Shown: positions 1 through 9,116, counted from the first letter of the stretch. The stretch: DNA of 64,000 nt from Maribacter thermophilus (GCF_001020565.1 NZ_LDAS01000001.1:2814520-2878519); one strand, 5' to 3'. Made by a program: numbers and translations. The notes: a model not told the origin generated them from the sequence alone.

Positions 1-205
1 TATCACCTTGACCTTATAATACAGAAGTAATTGTAAAAAATACGGCCCCCAATGCTTCATAAATGAAAATGCCCACCAAGTGCTAACTAAGGTAGTTCCC
101 CCGAAACCTTTTATTAGACTTGCAACTTAACAGTATACTGTCAATGCTACTTTTATGGCGCTCAAAACATTGGCCAGAATATGCATATATTCTATGGGCC
201 GTATA

Positions 206-748
206 TTATTTATAGGTATCAAAATTATCCGTAATCCTGATAGTCGTTCCTATTTCATTTACCAGTGTTACGTCCATATATCCACTAACACCTTGTAAAT
301 TCAACTCATTAATTTGTATAAAACCTTTTTTGGCAAAGAATGGTTTCTCTCCCAGTCTATTTACATTGGCGACTCCGAAAACACCATCGAAATTATTTAT
401 AAACCCTTCTATTTCACTTATTGGATAAATGCCCTTGGACAGTTTTTTGGATGCACCTTTTTCAGATATTAAAAATTCCATAGTCGCATGTGAGCCATCC
501 TTTTCTTCTCCAAAGCTAAGCACTAGCGTATTGTAAAATCCGCCTTGGTCCAATTTCTCGTGATTGGTGTGATACTCAATTTTAGATGGATAAGCAACAT
601 ACTCTTTTAAAGCCGTTTCCGCCAAATAGGTTTTGGCGTATTCCAAATCTACCAGCCCGATTTCCTTTCCCGAATTTGAAATAAGCAGAAAGGGCAATAA
701 TCCCAGCACAACGAACTTTGTAGTTTTAATAAAAAATTGGTACATCAC
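206..748 (-). CDS. Hypothetical exported protein
   Basis: I do not recognise this 180-residue protein. It opens with two Met codons and a hydrophobic stretch at about residues 12-23 (VVLGLLPFLLIS), which looks like a signal peptide or membrane anchor; no lipobox cysteine follows. The rest is soluble and moderately charged, with no cysteine cluster or repeat, and ends with a short beta-rich tail (VTLVNEIGTTIRI). A 51-codon membrane ORF lies 15 bases upstream on the same strand, so the two probably share a transcript. The coding frame is clean and there is no competing frame. Function unknown; an envelope-associated protein is the most that can be inferred. Confidence 0.65.
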   Translation of the reverse strand: MMYQFFIKTTKFVVLGLLPFLLISNSGKEIGLVDLEYAKTYLAETALKEYVAYPSKIEYHTNHEKLDQGGFYNTLVLSFGEEKDGSHATMEFLISEKGASKKLSKGIYPISEIEGFINNFDGVFGVANVNRLGEKPFFAKKGFIQINELNLQGVSGYMDVTLVNEIGTTIRITDNFDTYK

Positions 749-763
749 TTTATCGAGATTATC

Positions 764-919
764 TTATTTTTTACTGTCAATGGTCATTAACCCCTTCACA
801 TTTGTAGTTTCCATTACAATTTCTGCTTTATAGGGCTCTTTATTGGTTCTACTTTCCAGTTTGGACGCTATAATTATCAAAAACAAAAAAACCATGAACA
901 TTATTAAACATTTTTTCAT
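764..919 (-). CDS. Small membrane-anchored protein, 51 aa
   Basis: This short frame starts with MKKCLIMFMVFLFLIIIASK, a positively charged N-terminus followed by one strongly hydrophobic segment (residues 4-18). A polar tail with several Lys and Glu follows, ending TIDSKK. It stops 15 bases before the start of the 180-residue gene at 748 and has the same orientation, which suggests co-transcription. An AT-rich leader with TAAGATT sits just before the ATG. The topology (one N-terminal membrane segment or uncleaved signal, about 30-residue exported tail) is seen directly; no family was recognised. It could be chance, but the signal-like N-terminus and tight spacing support a real gene. Confidence 0.45.
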   Translation of the reverse strand: MKKCLIMFMVFLFLIIIASKLESRTNKEPYKAEIVMETTNVKGLMTIDSKK

Positions 920-1256
920 AATCTTAATTAATTACAGGTTTAACACATCTACGCCTTGTTTATTGAAAATTATTACATCACTAAATTAGGGCAAGAATCA
1001 AATCGTAAACGCCAACATGTATAATCTGCTGTTTTTTTTGTGTAAACGGAGAAATGAAAAATTAAACAGACGGAAAAACTTATCTTCTTGTGCTACTTTT
1101 CTTATAAGAATCTGATTTTATTATATTTATACAACATTCTATATATTTAATACCAATTATACTCGATTAGCTTCCATTGATACAAAAATTATAATTAGCT
1201 AATAGGTAAACTTTAATTTTGTTTAACTTCCCTTATTGTACAATATTCATATATCT
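920..1256. other. Intergenic region between divergent gene groups
   Basis: This 337-base AT-rich stretch separates the leftward small genes from the rightward LytTR regulator. It holds no convincing ORF. A TAATTTTG element matching the Bacteroidetes -7 consensus TAnnTTTG lies at 1214-1221, about 35 bases before the regulator start. No clear TTG -33 element sits at the right distance, so this is only a candidate promoter. No repeat or RNA fold stands out. Confidence 0.4.
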
Positions 1257-1991
1257 ATGTTAGAAGCAGTTATAGTTGACGATGAAATAAAGGCTTTACA
1301 GAGTCTTTCATGGGAACTCACAAATTTTAGTGAAGAAATAAATGTGACAGCTTCCTTCACGAATCCGTTCGAAGCATTGGAGTACCTAGAAATCAACACC
1401 CCAGACTGCCTATTTTTAGACATTGAGATGCCTACAATGGACGGGTTTCAATTTATACAAAAACTGACCAACAAAAATTTTCCCGTGGTTATCACTACGG
1501 CCTACAACCAATATGCCATAAAGGCATTGAAGAACGAGGCGATAGATTATTTACTTAAACCTATAGACACCGACGATCTTAAGGACACTATCGTAAAGAT
1601 CAAAAAATTCAATGCCAAAAATTTTACTGCAGAAAAATTGGAGCAGATCCTTATCAATTTCAATTCTCGCTCGGTGAACAAAAGAATTACCCTTAATACC
1701 GATGGAAAACTTCTTTTTCTTGAAAGTGATGAAATACTTTATGCGGAGTCGGACGGTAATTATAGCACTATATTTCTAGCGGACGGACAAAAGATTGTCT
1801 TGACAAAAAAACTAAAAGAAGTAAATGCAATACTCCCAGATGATTCATTTTTTAGAATCCATAATTCTTACATCATTAACCTCAACAAAATCAAAGAATT
1901 TATTAAGACAGATGGTTATGTTGTCTTAAAATCTAACCATAAAATTCCTGTTTCAAGACAAAAGAAATCAGATTTTTTAGATTTATTATGA
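1257..1991 (+). CDS. LytTR-family response regulator
   Basis: A 244-residue two-component regulator. The receiver domain occupies about residues 2-115: acidic pair D8-D9, phospho-acceptor D55 in LFLDIEMP, the TTAY switch Thr near 81, and K101 in YLLKP. A LytTR DNA-binding domain fills about 145-240, with the family's ending of the type RIHNSYIINLNKI and IPVSRQKK. I chose the ATG at 1257 because MLEAVIVDDE is the usual compact N-terminus; a TTG at 1236 would add seven unneeded residues. The sensor kinase gene starts 7 bases downstream, so the two form an operon and almost certainly a cognate pair. The target genes cannot be told from the sequence. Confidence 0.93.
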   Translation: MLEAVIVDDEIKALQSLSWELTNFSEEINVTASFTNPFEALEYLEINTPDCLFLDIEMPTMDGFQFIQKLTNKNFPVVITTAYNQYAIKALKNEAIDYLLKPIDTDDLKDTIVKIKKFNAKNFTAEKLEQILINFNSRSVNKRITLNTDGKLLFLESDEILYAESDGNYSTIFLADGQKIVLTKKLKEVNAILPDDSFFRIHNSYIINLNKIKEFIKTDGYVVLKSNHKIPVSRQKKSDFLDLL

Positions 1992-1998
1992 GAAATTT

Positions 1999-3981
1999 AT
2001 GACATCCTATGAATCTCTGAGACCATTGTATTTAAACCCATCAAGATTATTCTTTTTATTAAGAAGTATACTTGTCTCCATATTTTCTTTTTTCTTATTT
2101 CAAAGTTCCTATTCACAAGAAGTTACCAAAAGCTTTAAACAATCGGTAGATAGCTTGATCCATGTAGCTCCTATTACCTACTCGGAAATAGACAAGGTGC
2201 TTCGTCAGTTTCGAAAGGATACTACATTGATGAAATACGTTGTAAAGAGGTCTGAAACCAAACATTACCCCGAGGGCCAGATCTACGCCCTAAACCACAT
2301 GGGTAGGGTATACCGGGATATATCGCAATTCACCAAAGCTTTAAAGCTTTTTCAAGAAGCATTATATATAGCCACAGAAGCCGATAACATAGAGTTTAGG
2401 GTATATAGCCTTAATATGATCAGTGTTGTCTTTAGAAGAACGGATGCGATCAAATCGGCTCTAGATTACAGTCAAGAGGCATTAGAGCTCGCCGAGACGG
2501 TAAAAAACCCTTCTAACGGTCTTAAACGAAGTATCAACGTATCTCTGAACAGTATCGGAAACATTTACCAATTGCTAGAGCAATATGACCTCGCCATTGA
2601 GAAGTTTAAGCAATCCATGAAATTGGAAAAAGAACTGAACAACATGCTCGGTCTCGCAATAAACTACCAAAACATCGGAGAATGCTATGAAGCCCAAGGG
2701 CAGTTAGGTCCGGCATTGGAAAATTTTAAAAAATCTTTGGAATACAACGAAAAGATAAATTCAGAAAAAGGCAAAATCATATGCCAGTATAGTATAGCCC
2801 ATGTTTATGTACATCAGAAAAAAACAGACGAGGCCCTTGAGTTACTCAAATCGGCCCTCGAAAGATCAAAAGCCCTTGGGGACCAGGACATCATCTCTAC
2901 CATATTGATCAATCTAGGTTGGGCTTACCTTAATATTGGCGACTATACTTTGGCAGAAACCTATCTTACAGAAGGGCTGTCGGTGGCCACTAAATATAAT
3001 TTCCCTTCAGAAATTGCCGAGGCCAACAAGTTTCTGTCAGAACTTTGGATGAAAAAGGACGATTATAAAAAGGCCATGGTCTTTTATAAAGAGTCAAAAA
3101 AATATGAAGATCAAGTAACCAACAACCTTAATTTAAGGTATGTAAACGATATGATCATACGTTACGAAGCTGAAAAACGTACAAACCAGTTAGAAACATT
3201 GGCGAAAGAGAACGAGGATGTTAGGATAAGACTGCGTAAAAACAAGACAATGCTACTGGTTGTCGGTATCGGTCTGGCCTTGCTCACCGGTATACTATAC
3301 ATTCTATATAGACAATACCAACTGAACAATGAAAAAAAACTTTTGACCCTGGAACAAACCATGCTTCGCAGCCAAATGAACCCGCATTTTTTGTTCAATT
3401 CACTAAACTCCATTAAGCTATACATTATAAACAATGAAAAGAAAAATGCCGTTCATTATCTAAACAAGTTTTCTAAACTGGTGCGAAAAATACTGGAAGC
3501 ATCCTCACAAAGAGAAATTTCGTTGGCCGAAGAGCTAGAAACCGTAGAGTTATACATGAACATTGAAAACATACGCTTTTCAAATGAAATAAACTTTAAG
3601 GTGAACATACACGATGATATCGATGTACATGTAGTAAAAATACCATCGCTCATACTACAACCTTTTTTAGAAAATGCCCTATGGCATGGTCTTTCATCAA
3701 AGGAAGGAGAAAAAAACGTTACCCTTGACATAAACAAGGGCGAGGACGGTTTTATAAAAATAGCCATTACGGACGATGGTGTAGGACGTGATGCCGCAGA
3801 AAAAATAAAGAACAGTAAAGTCTTAAAACGAAAATCTATCGGTATAGATATTACCAAAGAAAGGTTGGCCAACTTCTCAAAAGACTACGAAAACTCTTTC
3901 CAGGTAGAAATCATAGATATTTATGACAAAGACAACAAACCATCAGGCACCAAAATTATGTTGTACATACCTACGATTTAA
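1999..3981 (+). CDS. TPR-containing LytS/YehU-type sensor histidine kinase
   Basis: A 660-residue membrane kinase. A hydrophobic N-terminus (about 15-37, ending SSYSQE) acts as signal or anchor. About 70-370 is a run of tetratricopeptide-like helices (repeated A-x-x-x-Y-x-x-A-L patterns such as YDLAIEKFKQSMKLE). A transmembrane helix follows at 418-437 and then a short coiled coil. The His_kinase domain carries H463 in QMNPHFLFNSLN, and the C-terminal ATPase has N- and G-box motifs (FLENALWHGL, DDGVGRD). The TPR part is thus probably periplasmic and senses a ligand or partner, while the kinase is cytoplasmic and passes phosphate to the regulator encoded just upstream. Its 3' end overlaps the convergent DUF3109 gene by 11 bases. 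Confidence 0.92.
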   Translation: MTSYESLRPLYLNPSRLFFLLRSILVSIFSFFLFQSSYSQEVTKSFKQSVDSLIHVAPITYSEIDKVLRQFRKDTTLMKYVVKRSETKHYPEGQIYALNHMGRVYRDISQFTKALKLFQEALYIATEADNIEFRVYSLNMISVVFRRTDAIKSALDYSQEALELAETVKNPSNGLKRSINVSLNSIGNIYQLLEQYDLAIEKFKQSMKLEKELNNMLGLAINYQNIGECYEAQGQLGPALENFKKSLEYNEKINSEKGKIICQYSIAHVYVHQKKTDEALELLKSALERSKALGDQDIISTILINLGWAYLNIGDYTLAETYLTEGLSVATKYNFPSEIAEANKFLSELWMKKDDYKKAMVFYKESKKYEDQVTNNLNLRYVNDMIIRYEAEKRTNQLETLAKENEDVRIRLRKNKTMLLVVGIGLALLTGILYILYRQYQLNNEKKLLTLEQTMLRSQMNPHFLFNSLNSIKLYIINNEKKNAVHYLNKFSKLVRKILEASSQREISLAEELETVELYMNIENIRFSNEINFKVNIHDDIDVHVVKIPSLILQPFLENALWHGLSSKEGEKNVTLDINKGEDGFIKIAITDDGVGRDAAEKIKNSKVLKRKSIGIDITKERLANFSKDYENSFQVEIIDIYDKDNKPSGTKIMLYIPTI

Positions 3982-4543
3982 GGTGTTCTTCGGCTACCTC
4001 TTCCAATTCCTTATACCAAGATTCTCCAAACTTTCTGATCAAGGCTTCCTTTACAAATTTGTAAATCGGCACCTTAAGCTCTTCCCCTAGGGCACAAGCA
4101 GGATCACATATTTGCCATTTGTGGTAGTTCACGGCGGTCAACTCTGTATACTCACGTATTCTAATAGGGTACAAATGACAAGAAACAGGTTTTTTCCAAT
4201 CTATATCTCCATTATTATAAGCCTCCTCTATACCACATTTGGCGATATTTTTTTCATCGAAGATAACATAGGCACATTCGCTACCATCTACCAATGGAGT
4301 TTCCCATTCACCATCTTCCCCCTTTACAAAAGCTCCTTGATCTTCAATAACGGCAATGCCTTCTGGCCTAAGGTAAGGTTTTACCTTTGAGTAAATATCC
4401 ACCATTATTTCTGTTTCCCCTTCTTCCAATGGGGCACCTGCGTCACCATCGATACAGCATGCTCCCTTGCATGCATTCAGATTACAAACAAAATCGTTCT
4501 CAATAATTTCTTCGGAAACTATGCTCTTACCTAACTGAAACAT
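3971..4543 (-). CDS. DUF3109 family protein, cysteine-rich
   Basis: A 190-residue cytoplasmic protein recognised as the DUF3109 family of Bacteroidetes. It has an N-terminal cysteine group (FVCNLNACKGACC, about 18-29) and later single cysteines in SECAYV, KCGIEE, SCHLYP and QICDPAC. The pattern recalls YkgJ-like metal-binding proteins, so iron-sulfur or zinc binding is likely but not shown. No membrane segment is present and length is normal for the family. It converges with the sensor kinase and overlaps its 3' end by 11 bases; it faces away from marC. Biological role unknown. Confidence 0.85.
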   Translation of the reverse strand: MFQLGKSIVSEEIIENDFVCNLNACKGACCIDGDAGAPLEEGETEIMVDIYSKVKPYLRPEGIAVIEDQGAFVKGEDGEWETPLVDGSECAYVIFDEKNIAKCGIEEAYNNGDIDWKKPVSCHLYPIRIREYTELTAVNYHKWQICDPACALGEELKVPIYKFVKEALIRKFGESWYKELEEVAEEHLKS

Positions 4544-4635
4544 ATTTTATTTTAAGCCCGAAAGATACGTTATTTCTAAAATTGGGATTGCAATAATATT
4601 CTTCAAATAAACATCCAAAGACATATTTATAAACG

Positions 4636-4643
4636 TAGATTTG
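4636..4643 (+). promoter_or_regulatory. Candidate -7 promoter element for marC
   Basis: TAGATTTG matches the Bacteroidetes housekeeping -7 consensus TAnnTTTG and lies 14 bases before the marC start codon, inside a divergent intergenic gap. No good -33 TTG was found at the usual spacing. Confidence 0.35.
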
Positions 4644-4657
4644 CAAAAATTTTTCAA

Positions 4658-5242
4658 ATGACCCTTAATTTTGACTTAAGAGAGATCGCAACGGCCAGTA
4701 TGGTATTGTTTGCGGTTATAGATATTTTAGGGAGTATCCCTATCATTATTGGTTTACGAAAAAAGGTAGGCCATATACAATCTGAAAAAGCTTCTGTAGT
4801 AGCCGCCTGTATTATGGTCGCGTTTCTTTTTTTGGGAGAAGAAATACTTGATTTAATAGGTATAGACGTTAATTCTTTCGCAGTAGCGGGTGCTTTTATT
4901 ATTTTTTTCTTGGCTATTGAAATGATATTGGGAATTTCGATCTACAAAGATGATGAGCCCGAGAGTGCTTCCATTGTCCCCATTGCTTTTCCTTTGATAG
5001 CCGGTGCCGGCACCTTGACCTCCATTCTATCGTTAAGGGCCGAATACAATGTTGAAAATATAATCATTGCCATCGTTATAAACATAATCTTTGTTTACAT
5101 AGTTCTTAAGTCATCCATAAAACTGGAAAAGATTCTAGGTAAAAACGGAGTCAACGTAATTAGAAAGGTATTTGGTGTAATACTAATGGCCATAGCCGTT
5201 AAATTGTTCGCCGCGAACATAAATGAGCTTTTTAACCAATAA
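4658..5242 (+). CDS. MarC family integral membrane protein
   Basis: A 194-residue MarC/UPF0056 protein with about six membrane segments: 13-32, 43-62, 70-92, 106-124, 132-150 and 170-188. The N-terminal LFAVIDILGSIPIIIGL stretch and the central PIAFPLIAGAGTLTSIL segment, with its small-residue kink, are typical of the family. Length is normal. The family was once linked to multiple antibiotic resistance in E. coli, but that link was not upheld and the substrate is unknown. The small two-helix gene starts 35 bases downstream on the same strand and may be co-expressed, although it has its own -7-like element. Confidence 0.88.
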   Translation: MTLNFDLREIATASMVLFAVIDILGSIPIIIGLRKKVGHIQSEKASVVAACIMVAFLFLGEEILDLIGIDVNSFAVAGAFIIFFLAIEMILGISIYKDDEPESASIVPIAFPLIAGAGTLTSILSLRAEYNVENIIIAIVINIIFVYIVLKSSIKLEKILGKNGVNVIRKVFGVILMAIAVKLFAANINELFNQ

Positions 5243-5251
5243 AAAAGAGCG

Positions 5252-5259
5252 TATTTTTG
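5252..5259 (+). promoter_or_regulatory. Candidate -7 element for the 68-aa membrane protein
   Basis: TATTTTTG fits TAnnTTTG and lies 18 bases before the ATG at 5278, in the 35-base gap after marC. This would give the small gene its own promoter. No -33 element is obvious, as that region lies within the marC coding end. Confidence 0.35.
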
Positions 5260-5277
5260 TAAATAATATCACAGGTT

Positions 5278-5484
5278 ATGAATAAGACGCTTTATATTAT
5301 CTTGGTAGTAGTGGCAATTGCCCTAATCGCATACAATATTACATTGATAAACTTCTCCGACCCGTTCGAAGGCAATAGTATTGTTGCGATTATAGGTATT
5401 ATGGCATCTTTATGCGCCATAGTGCTGATCTTGATTTTTTATACCAGCAAAAAAATACAGAAGAACATAGACGAAGATCAGTAG
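5278..5484 (+). CDS. Small two-helix membrane protein, 68 aa
   Basis: A short hydrophobic protein with two predicted transmembrane segments (about 4-25 and 38-57), a polar turn between them (NFSDPFEGNS) and a charged tail (SKKIQKNIDEDQ). Similar small proteins are common in Flavobacteriaceae but carry no assigned function that I can name. It follows marC in the same direction and its last 7 bases overlap the convergent processing-protease gene. The clean helix-turn-helix membrane topology and the nearby promoter-like element support it as a real gene. Confidence 0.7.
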   Translation: MNKTLYIILVVVAIALIAYNITLINFSDPFEGNSIVAIIGIMASLCAIVLILIFYTSKKIQKNIDEDQ

Positions 5485-7103
5485 TTGGCGTGCAAGGCCT
5501 CCTCTTGTCCTATACCCAAAGAATCACCATCTAACTCCCTTACCTTTTTAAGCATAGGGTCAATGACGCTTTTAATTTTTGCATGTGCGTTTGCATCGAA
5601 CAATTGCTCGGCCAATGCCGCCTTCAGGTACAGTTTTATACTATCCTCGTAATCGTAAAAATCCATTTTTAAATCGCGATCAAGCGAATAATTGACGAAT
5701 TTTTCGAACAAATAGTCATCTACCTTATAGTAGTTAATGAATTCTTCTTTGGTATAATCGGCATACATATCCCTTTCCTTGTCAAGGTGTTCAAAGATAA
5801 AAAAGGACAAGAATCCCAAGTTGTCCATACTTTCAACGGCTTCCTCTTCATTGGTCCCGATAGGCACGAACACATCAGGTATAATTCCACCACCGCCATA
5901 GACCACCTTTCCCTTTGGAGTCGTATACTTTAAAGAATCCGCAACTTTGATACTGTCTACCGAAATCATTTCACCACTATGGTAACGATCCATAAACCTT
6001 TGATAATAATCATCGTTACCGTTCGCATATGTTCTTTGAATACTTCTACCTGTAGGGGTATAGTATCTAGAAACCGTTAAACGAACCGCAGAACCGTCTC
6101 CAAGGGCCATTTCTCGCTGTACAAGACCTTTCCCAAAAGACCTTCTTCCTACGATGGTACCTATATCGTTATCTTGTAATGCCCCTGCTATGATCTCACT
6201 GGCAGATGCAGAACGTTCATTGATCAGCACATAAACGGGCTTGTCTTCAAAACTGCCGTCGTCCGTTGCATATACTTTATCTATCTTTCCCTTTTTGTTT
6301 TTCGTAAAAAGAATAAGCTTTCCGTCCTCTAAAAACTCATCGGCCATTTGTTCCGCTATACCCAAGTATCCACCAGGATTATCCCTTAGATCTAAAACCA
6401 ATTTTTTAGCCCCCTCTTTTTGTAATTCCCGCAATGCCGATTTAAATTCTTTATAAGTAGATTCGGCAAATCTATTTACCTTGATATAGCCCATATCGCC
6501 GGTCAACATAAAGTAAGATTCTATACTTTTTATGGGTACTACCCCCCTATTTACCGTTACGGCAAATGTTCTATCCTCCGATTTTCTATATACGGTCAAT
6601 TTTACGGGACTCCCTTCTTTGCCCTTCAGCTTATCCACTATAACCTCGCTGGGCATTCTTTTTCCATAGAGGGTATCATTATCGGCCATTAAAATTCTGT
6701 CACCGGGCTCAATACCTTTAGAAAAACTTGGCCCGTCTTTTACCGCCCTAATTACGGCGATGGTATCATGATAAGGATAAAAATTAATGCCGATACCAAC
6801 AAAATCGCCTTTCATGTTCTCAGAGACCCGTGTCATTTCCTCTTCAGGAATATAAACGGAGTGTGGATCTAATTTCTCTAAAATGCTATTAACGGTTATA
6901 TCTACGATGCTATCCGTATTTACATCGTCTACATATTCATAATCTATATAATCTATAAGACGATTGAGTTTGTCCTTTTTAGAATTCGTAGTAAACAATT
7001 TTTCGGGTGAATCATTGAAGTTCAGTTTACCTCCTAGGAAGATACCGAGCGCCAAAGCCATGGCTATTATGGTTGGTATTAGGTAACTATACTTGTTCTT
7101 CAT
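5478..7103 (-). CDS. C-terminal processing peptidase, S41 family
   Basis: A 541-residue envelope protease. An N-terminal membrane anchor or signal (about 5-25) is followed by an acidic linker, a PDZ domain (about 90-170, GIGINFYPYHDTIAVIRAV and SKGIEPGDRIL) and the S41 catalytic domain. NERSASASEIIAG (about 293-305) carries the nucleophilic Ser and SFGKGLVQ (near 320) the general-base Lys. The substrate groove motif LDLRDNPGG is intact. The C-terminal 130 residues, rich in acidic and aromatic residues, match the long form common in Bacteroidetes. It should degrade or trim periplasmic proteins from their C-termini. The dCMP deaminase gene lies 17 bases upstream on the same strand, a likely operon without obvious functional link. 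Confidence 0.92.
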   Translation of the reverse strand: MKNKYSYLIPTIIAMALALGIFLGGKLNFNDSPEKLFTTNSKKDKLNRLIDYIDYEYVDDVNTDSIVDITVNSILEKLDPHSVYIPEEEMTRVSENMKGDFVGIGINFYPYHDTIAVIRAVKDGPSFSKGIEPGDRILMADNDTLYGKRMPSEVIVDKLKGKEGSPVKLTVYRKSEDRTFAVTVNRGVVPIKSIESYFMLTGDMGYIKVNRFAESTYKEFKSALRELQKEGAKKLVLDLRDNPGGYLGIAEQMADEFLEDGKLILFTKNKKGKIDKVYATDDGSFEDKPVYVLINERSASASEIIAGALQDNDIGTIVGRRSFGKGLVQREMALGDGSAVRLTVSRYYTPTGRSIQRTYANGNDDYYQRFMDRYHSGEMISVDSIKVADSLKYTTPKGKVVYGGGGIIPDVFVPIGTNEEEAVESMDNLGFLSFFIFEHLDKERDMYADYTKEEFINYYKVDDYLFEKFVNYSLDRDLKMDFYDYEDSIKLYLKAALAEQLFDANAHAKIKSVIDPMLKKVRELDGDSLGIGQEEALHANY

Positions 7104-7120
7104 TGATTTTAAATTAAGAC

Positions 7121-7552
7121 CTAATCGTCTATTTGGGGCATATACTCTATTTCTACCCCTGCCCTTTCCAAAAATTTGAGACCGGAGTCATCTTTATACC
7201 CAACTTGATATACTACACGTTTTATGCCAGATTGATGAATCAACTTACTACATTCCCTACAGGGCGAAAGTGTAATATACAAAGTGGCCCCTTCGCAAGA
7301 CTGTGTAGAAGAAGCTACTTTTAAAATAGCATTCGCCTCGGCATGCAAAACGTACCATTTGGTATACCCTTCCTCATCCTCACAAAAGTTTTCAAAACCG
7401 GTAGGGGTGCCGTTGTAACCATCTGATATTATCATACGGTCCTTAACAATAATGGCGCCTACTTGTTTTCGTTTACAATAGGATAATTTACCCCATTCTT
7501 TGGCCATTCTTAAATAGGCCCTGTCATATTTCTGCTGTTTTGATTTATTCAT
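7121..7552 (-). CDS. Deoxycytidylate (dCMP) deaminase
   Basis: A zinc-dependent cytidine/deoxycytidylate deaminase of the ComE-like family that makes dUMP from dCMP for thymidylate synthesis. The zinc site is complete: the HAE motif in LHAEANAI and the PCxxC motif in LSPCRECSKLI. The substrate loop ISDGYNGTPTGFENF is typical. I chose the ATG at 7552 (MNKSKQQKYDRAYLRMA, 143 residues), the usual N-terminus of the family; a GTG at 7573 would add seven residues. It precedes the processing-protease gene by 17 bases on the same strand. Function assignment is firm from the motifs. Confidence 0.92.
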   Translation of the reverse strand: MNKSKQQKYDRAYLRMAKEWGKLSYCKRKQVGAIIVKDRMIISDGYNGTPTGFENFCEDEEGYTKWYVLHAEANAILKVASSTQSCEGATLYITLSPCRECSKLIHQSGIKRVVYQVGYKDDSGLKFLERAGVEIEYMPQIDD

Positions 7553-7638
7553 CTCGGATGTGACATAAGCCACGGTTTATCTAATATACCTGCTTTCTGG
7601 TCCCTTTACAAAAGGATAGAGACATTTTTAACAACTCT

Positions 7639-8223
7639 TTACCAAGGAAACGTCTGATATAACAACGGTATTGTAATCAACAACACTATACCACTGGCCA
7701 CCCACACAAAAATGGGTTGTTTTACTTTTAGAACGGTTTGAACAAAATAGGCCAGTATTAAAACTATCATTACGACGGTAACCTGAGAAATTTCGATTCC
7801 GCTAGCGAAACCTATAAGTGGGGTCACCTTTTCATCTTCGCCAGAAACCAACATTTTAAAATAATTTGAAAACCCAAAGCCATGGACAAGACCAAAAAAT
7901 GCCGTAGCTATCGCATGCAGTCCTATACTTTTACTGCCCTCCAACATTTTTTGATATATAATATTAAAGACTGCCGTAAGCAATATGGTAACGGGAATCA
8001 AAAATTCTATCAGGGACACATCCACCACCACTACTTCATAAACAGACAGCATTAAAGAAAGACAATGTGTAACGGTAAACACGGTGGCCAGAACAAGTAC
8101 CTTTTTCCAACTTTTAAAGGTAAAGGGTATGGCCAAAGCCGATAAAAACAAAATATGGTCATATGCCCCCAGATCCAGAACATGATTTAACCCCATTTTT
8201 AAATAGAACCAAAAATCTTCCAT
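7639..8223 (-). CDS. HupE/UreJ-like membrane protein
   Basis: A 194-residue integral membrane protein of the HupE/UreJ_2 family, with about six to seven helices covering nearly the whole chain. The N-terminal GLNHVLDLGAYDHILFLSAL segment, with H-x(7)-DH, and the internal THCLSL and GLVHGFGF motifs carry the conserved His/Asp residues proposed to bind metal in the family. Some members transport nickel or other metals for hydrogenase or urease, but no such enzymes are near, so the substrate here is open. It lies 18 bases downstream of the TerB-DnaJ gene on the same strand. Confidence 0.82.
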   Translation of the reverse strand: MEDFWFYLKMGLNHVLDLGAYDHILFLSALAIPFTFKSWKKVLVLATVFTVTHCLSLMLSVYEVVVVDVSLIEFLIPVTILLTAVFNIIYQKMLEGSKSIGLHAIATAFFGLVHGFGFSNYFKMLVSGEDEKVTPLIGFASGIEISQVTVVMIVLILAYFVQTVLKVKQPIFVWVASGIVLLITIPLLYQTFPW

Positions 8224-8241
8224 AGCAAACTTAAATTACAA

Positions 8242-8982
8242 TCAATTTATTCCACGTTCTTTTTGAATGGTCTCATAGGCCAACTGTACCTGTTTAAATT
8301 TCTCTTCGGCACCTTTTTTAATAGCTGCATCTTGTGTATTTACCCTATCGGGATGGTACTTCTTGGCCATAGACCTATAAGCTTTTTTAACCTCGTCGTT
8401 GGTTGCAGACTTGTCTATCTCCAATATTTTATAGGCATTGTCGGCAGACTTGATGAACATCGCCTTTATACTTTCAAAATCGTTTAAAGAAACCCTAAGG
8501 TAGCCTGCTATTTCTTGTATTTTGTTTATCTCTGGCGCACTTACGTTACCGTCTGCCTGGGCTATACCGAACAAGAAATGTAGTAATTGTAATCTTACCT
8601 CATAACGCGTACGCTGGGTTAAAAAAGAACATATACGCTGCGCAGAAATCTCTCTTTTTTTATTGATTTCGTTAAATGTCCTAAAAATGGCATTGGCCTT
8701 GTCTTTACCATATGTAACAACAAAATACTGTCGTACATAATCCATTTCTTGCCGACTTATTTGACCATCTGCCTTTATTACAATCGAACATAACGACAGT
8801 AAATTGAGCTCAAAATCCGCAGGCGATACATTAGGCCTGGTAAAATCCTTAAAAACCGTTTGTGCCTGCCCGGTACCTGACCCGAACATACTATCCAATA
8901 CACTACCGGCAAAAAATCCAAGAATAGCCCCAGCAAGACCTCTAATAAAAAAGCCTATCAAGGCTCCTACCCATTTAATCAT
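8242..8982 (-). CDS. TerB-DnaJ domain protein, DjlA-like
   Basis: A 246-residue membrane-anchored co-chaperone. The N-terminus is a glycine-rich hydrophobic segment (about 5-30) that should sit in the inner membrane. A TerB-like helical domain follows (about 55-165, with two DG turns: KADGQISRQEMDYV and QADGNVSAPEIN). The C-terminal J domain (about 180-245) has the invariant HPD in KKYHPDRVN, needed to stimulate DnaK. This domain order is that of DjlA, which in E. coli links DnaK to envelope stress signalling. The precise role here is inferred from architecture only. It is divergent from the bacilliredoxin gene. Confidence 0.88.
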   Translation of the reverse strand: MIKWVGALIGFFIRGLAGAILGFFAGSVLDSMFGSGTGQAQTVFKDFTRPNVSPADFELNLLSLCSIVIKADGQISRQEMDYVRQYFVVTYGKDKANAIFRTFNEINKKREISAQRICSFLTQRTRYEVRLQLLHFLFGIAQADGNVSAPEINKIQEIAGYLRVSLNDFESIKAMFIKSADNAYKILEIDKSATNDEVKKAYRSMAKKYHPDRVNTQDAAIKKGAEEKFKQVQLAYETIQKERGIN

Positions 8983-9002
8983 TTCACTATTTTGATATTT
9001 GC

Positions 9003-9010
9003 CAAAGATA
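9003..9010 (-). promoter_or_regulatory. Candidate -7 element for the TerB-DnaJ gene
   Basis: On the minus strand this reads TATCTTTG, a match to TAnnTTTG, 20 bases before the start codon at 8982 in the divergent gap. No matching -33 element was clear. Confidence 0.35.
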
Positions 9011-9077
9011 AAATATTAACAAGAGATTATAGAACTAAGGAAAAGTTAAGGTCGGCAAAGAAATAGTTCTAATTGGT

Positions 9078-9085
9078 TATCTTTG
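9078..9085 (+). promoter_or_regulatory. Candidate -7 element for the bacilliredoxin gene
   Basis: TATCTTTG fits TAnnTTTG about 31 bases before the ATG at 9117. It is the mirror partner of the element at 9003-9010 for the divergent gene. Confidence 0.35.
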
Positions 9086-9116
9086 TTAATCAGATTTTTA
9101 ATTAAAAAAAAAGACT

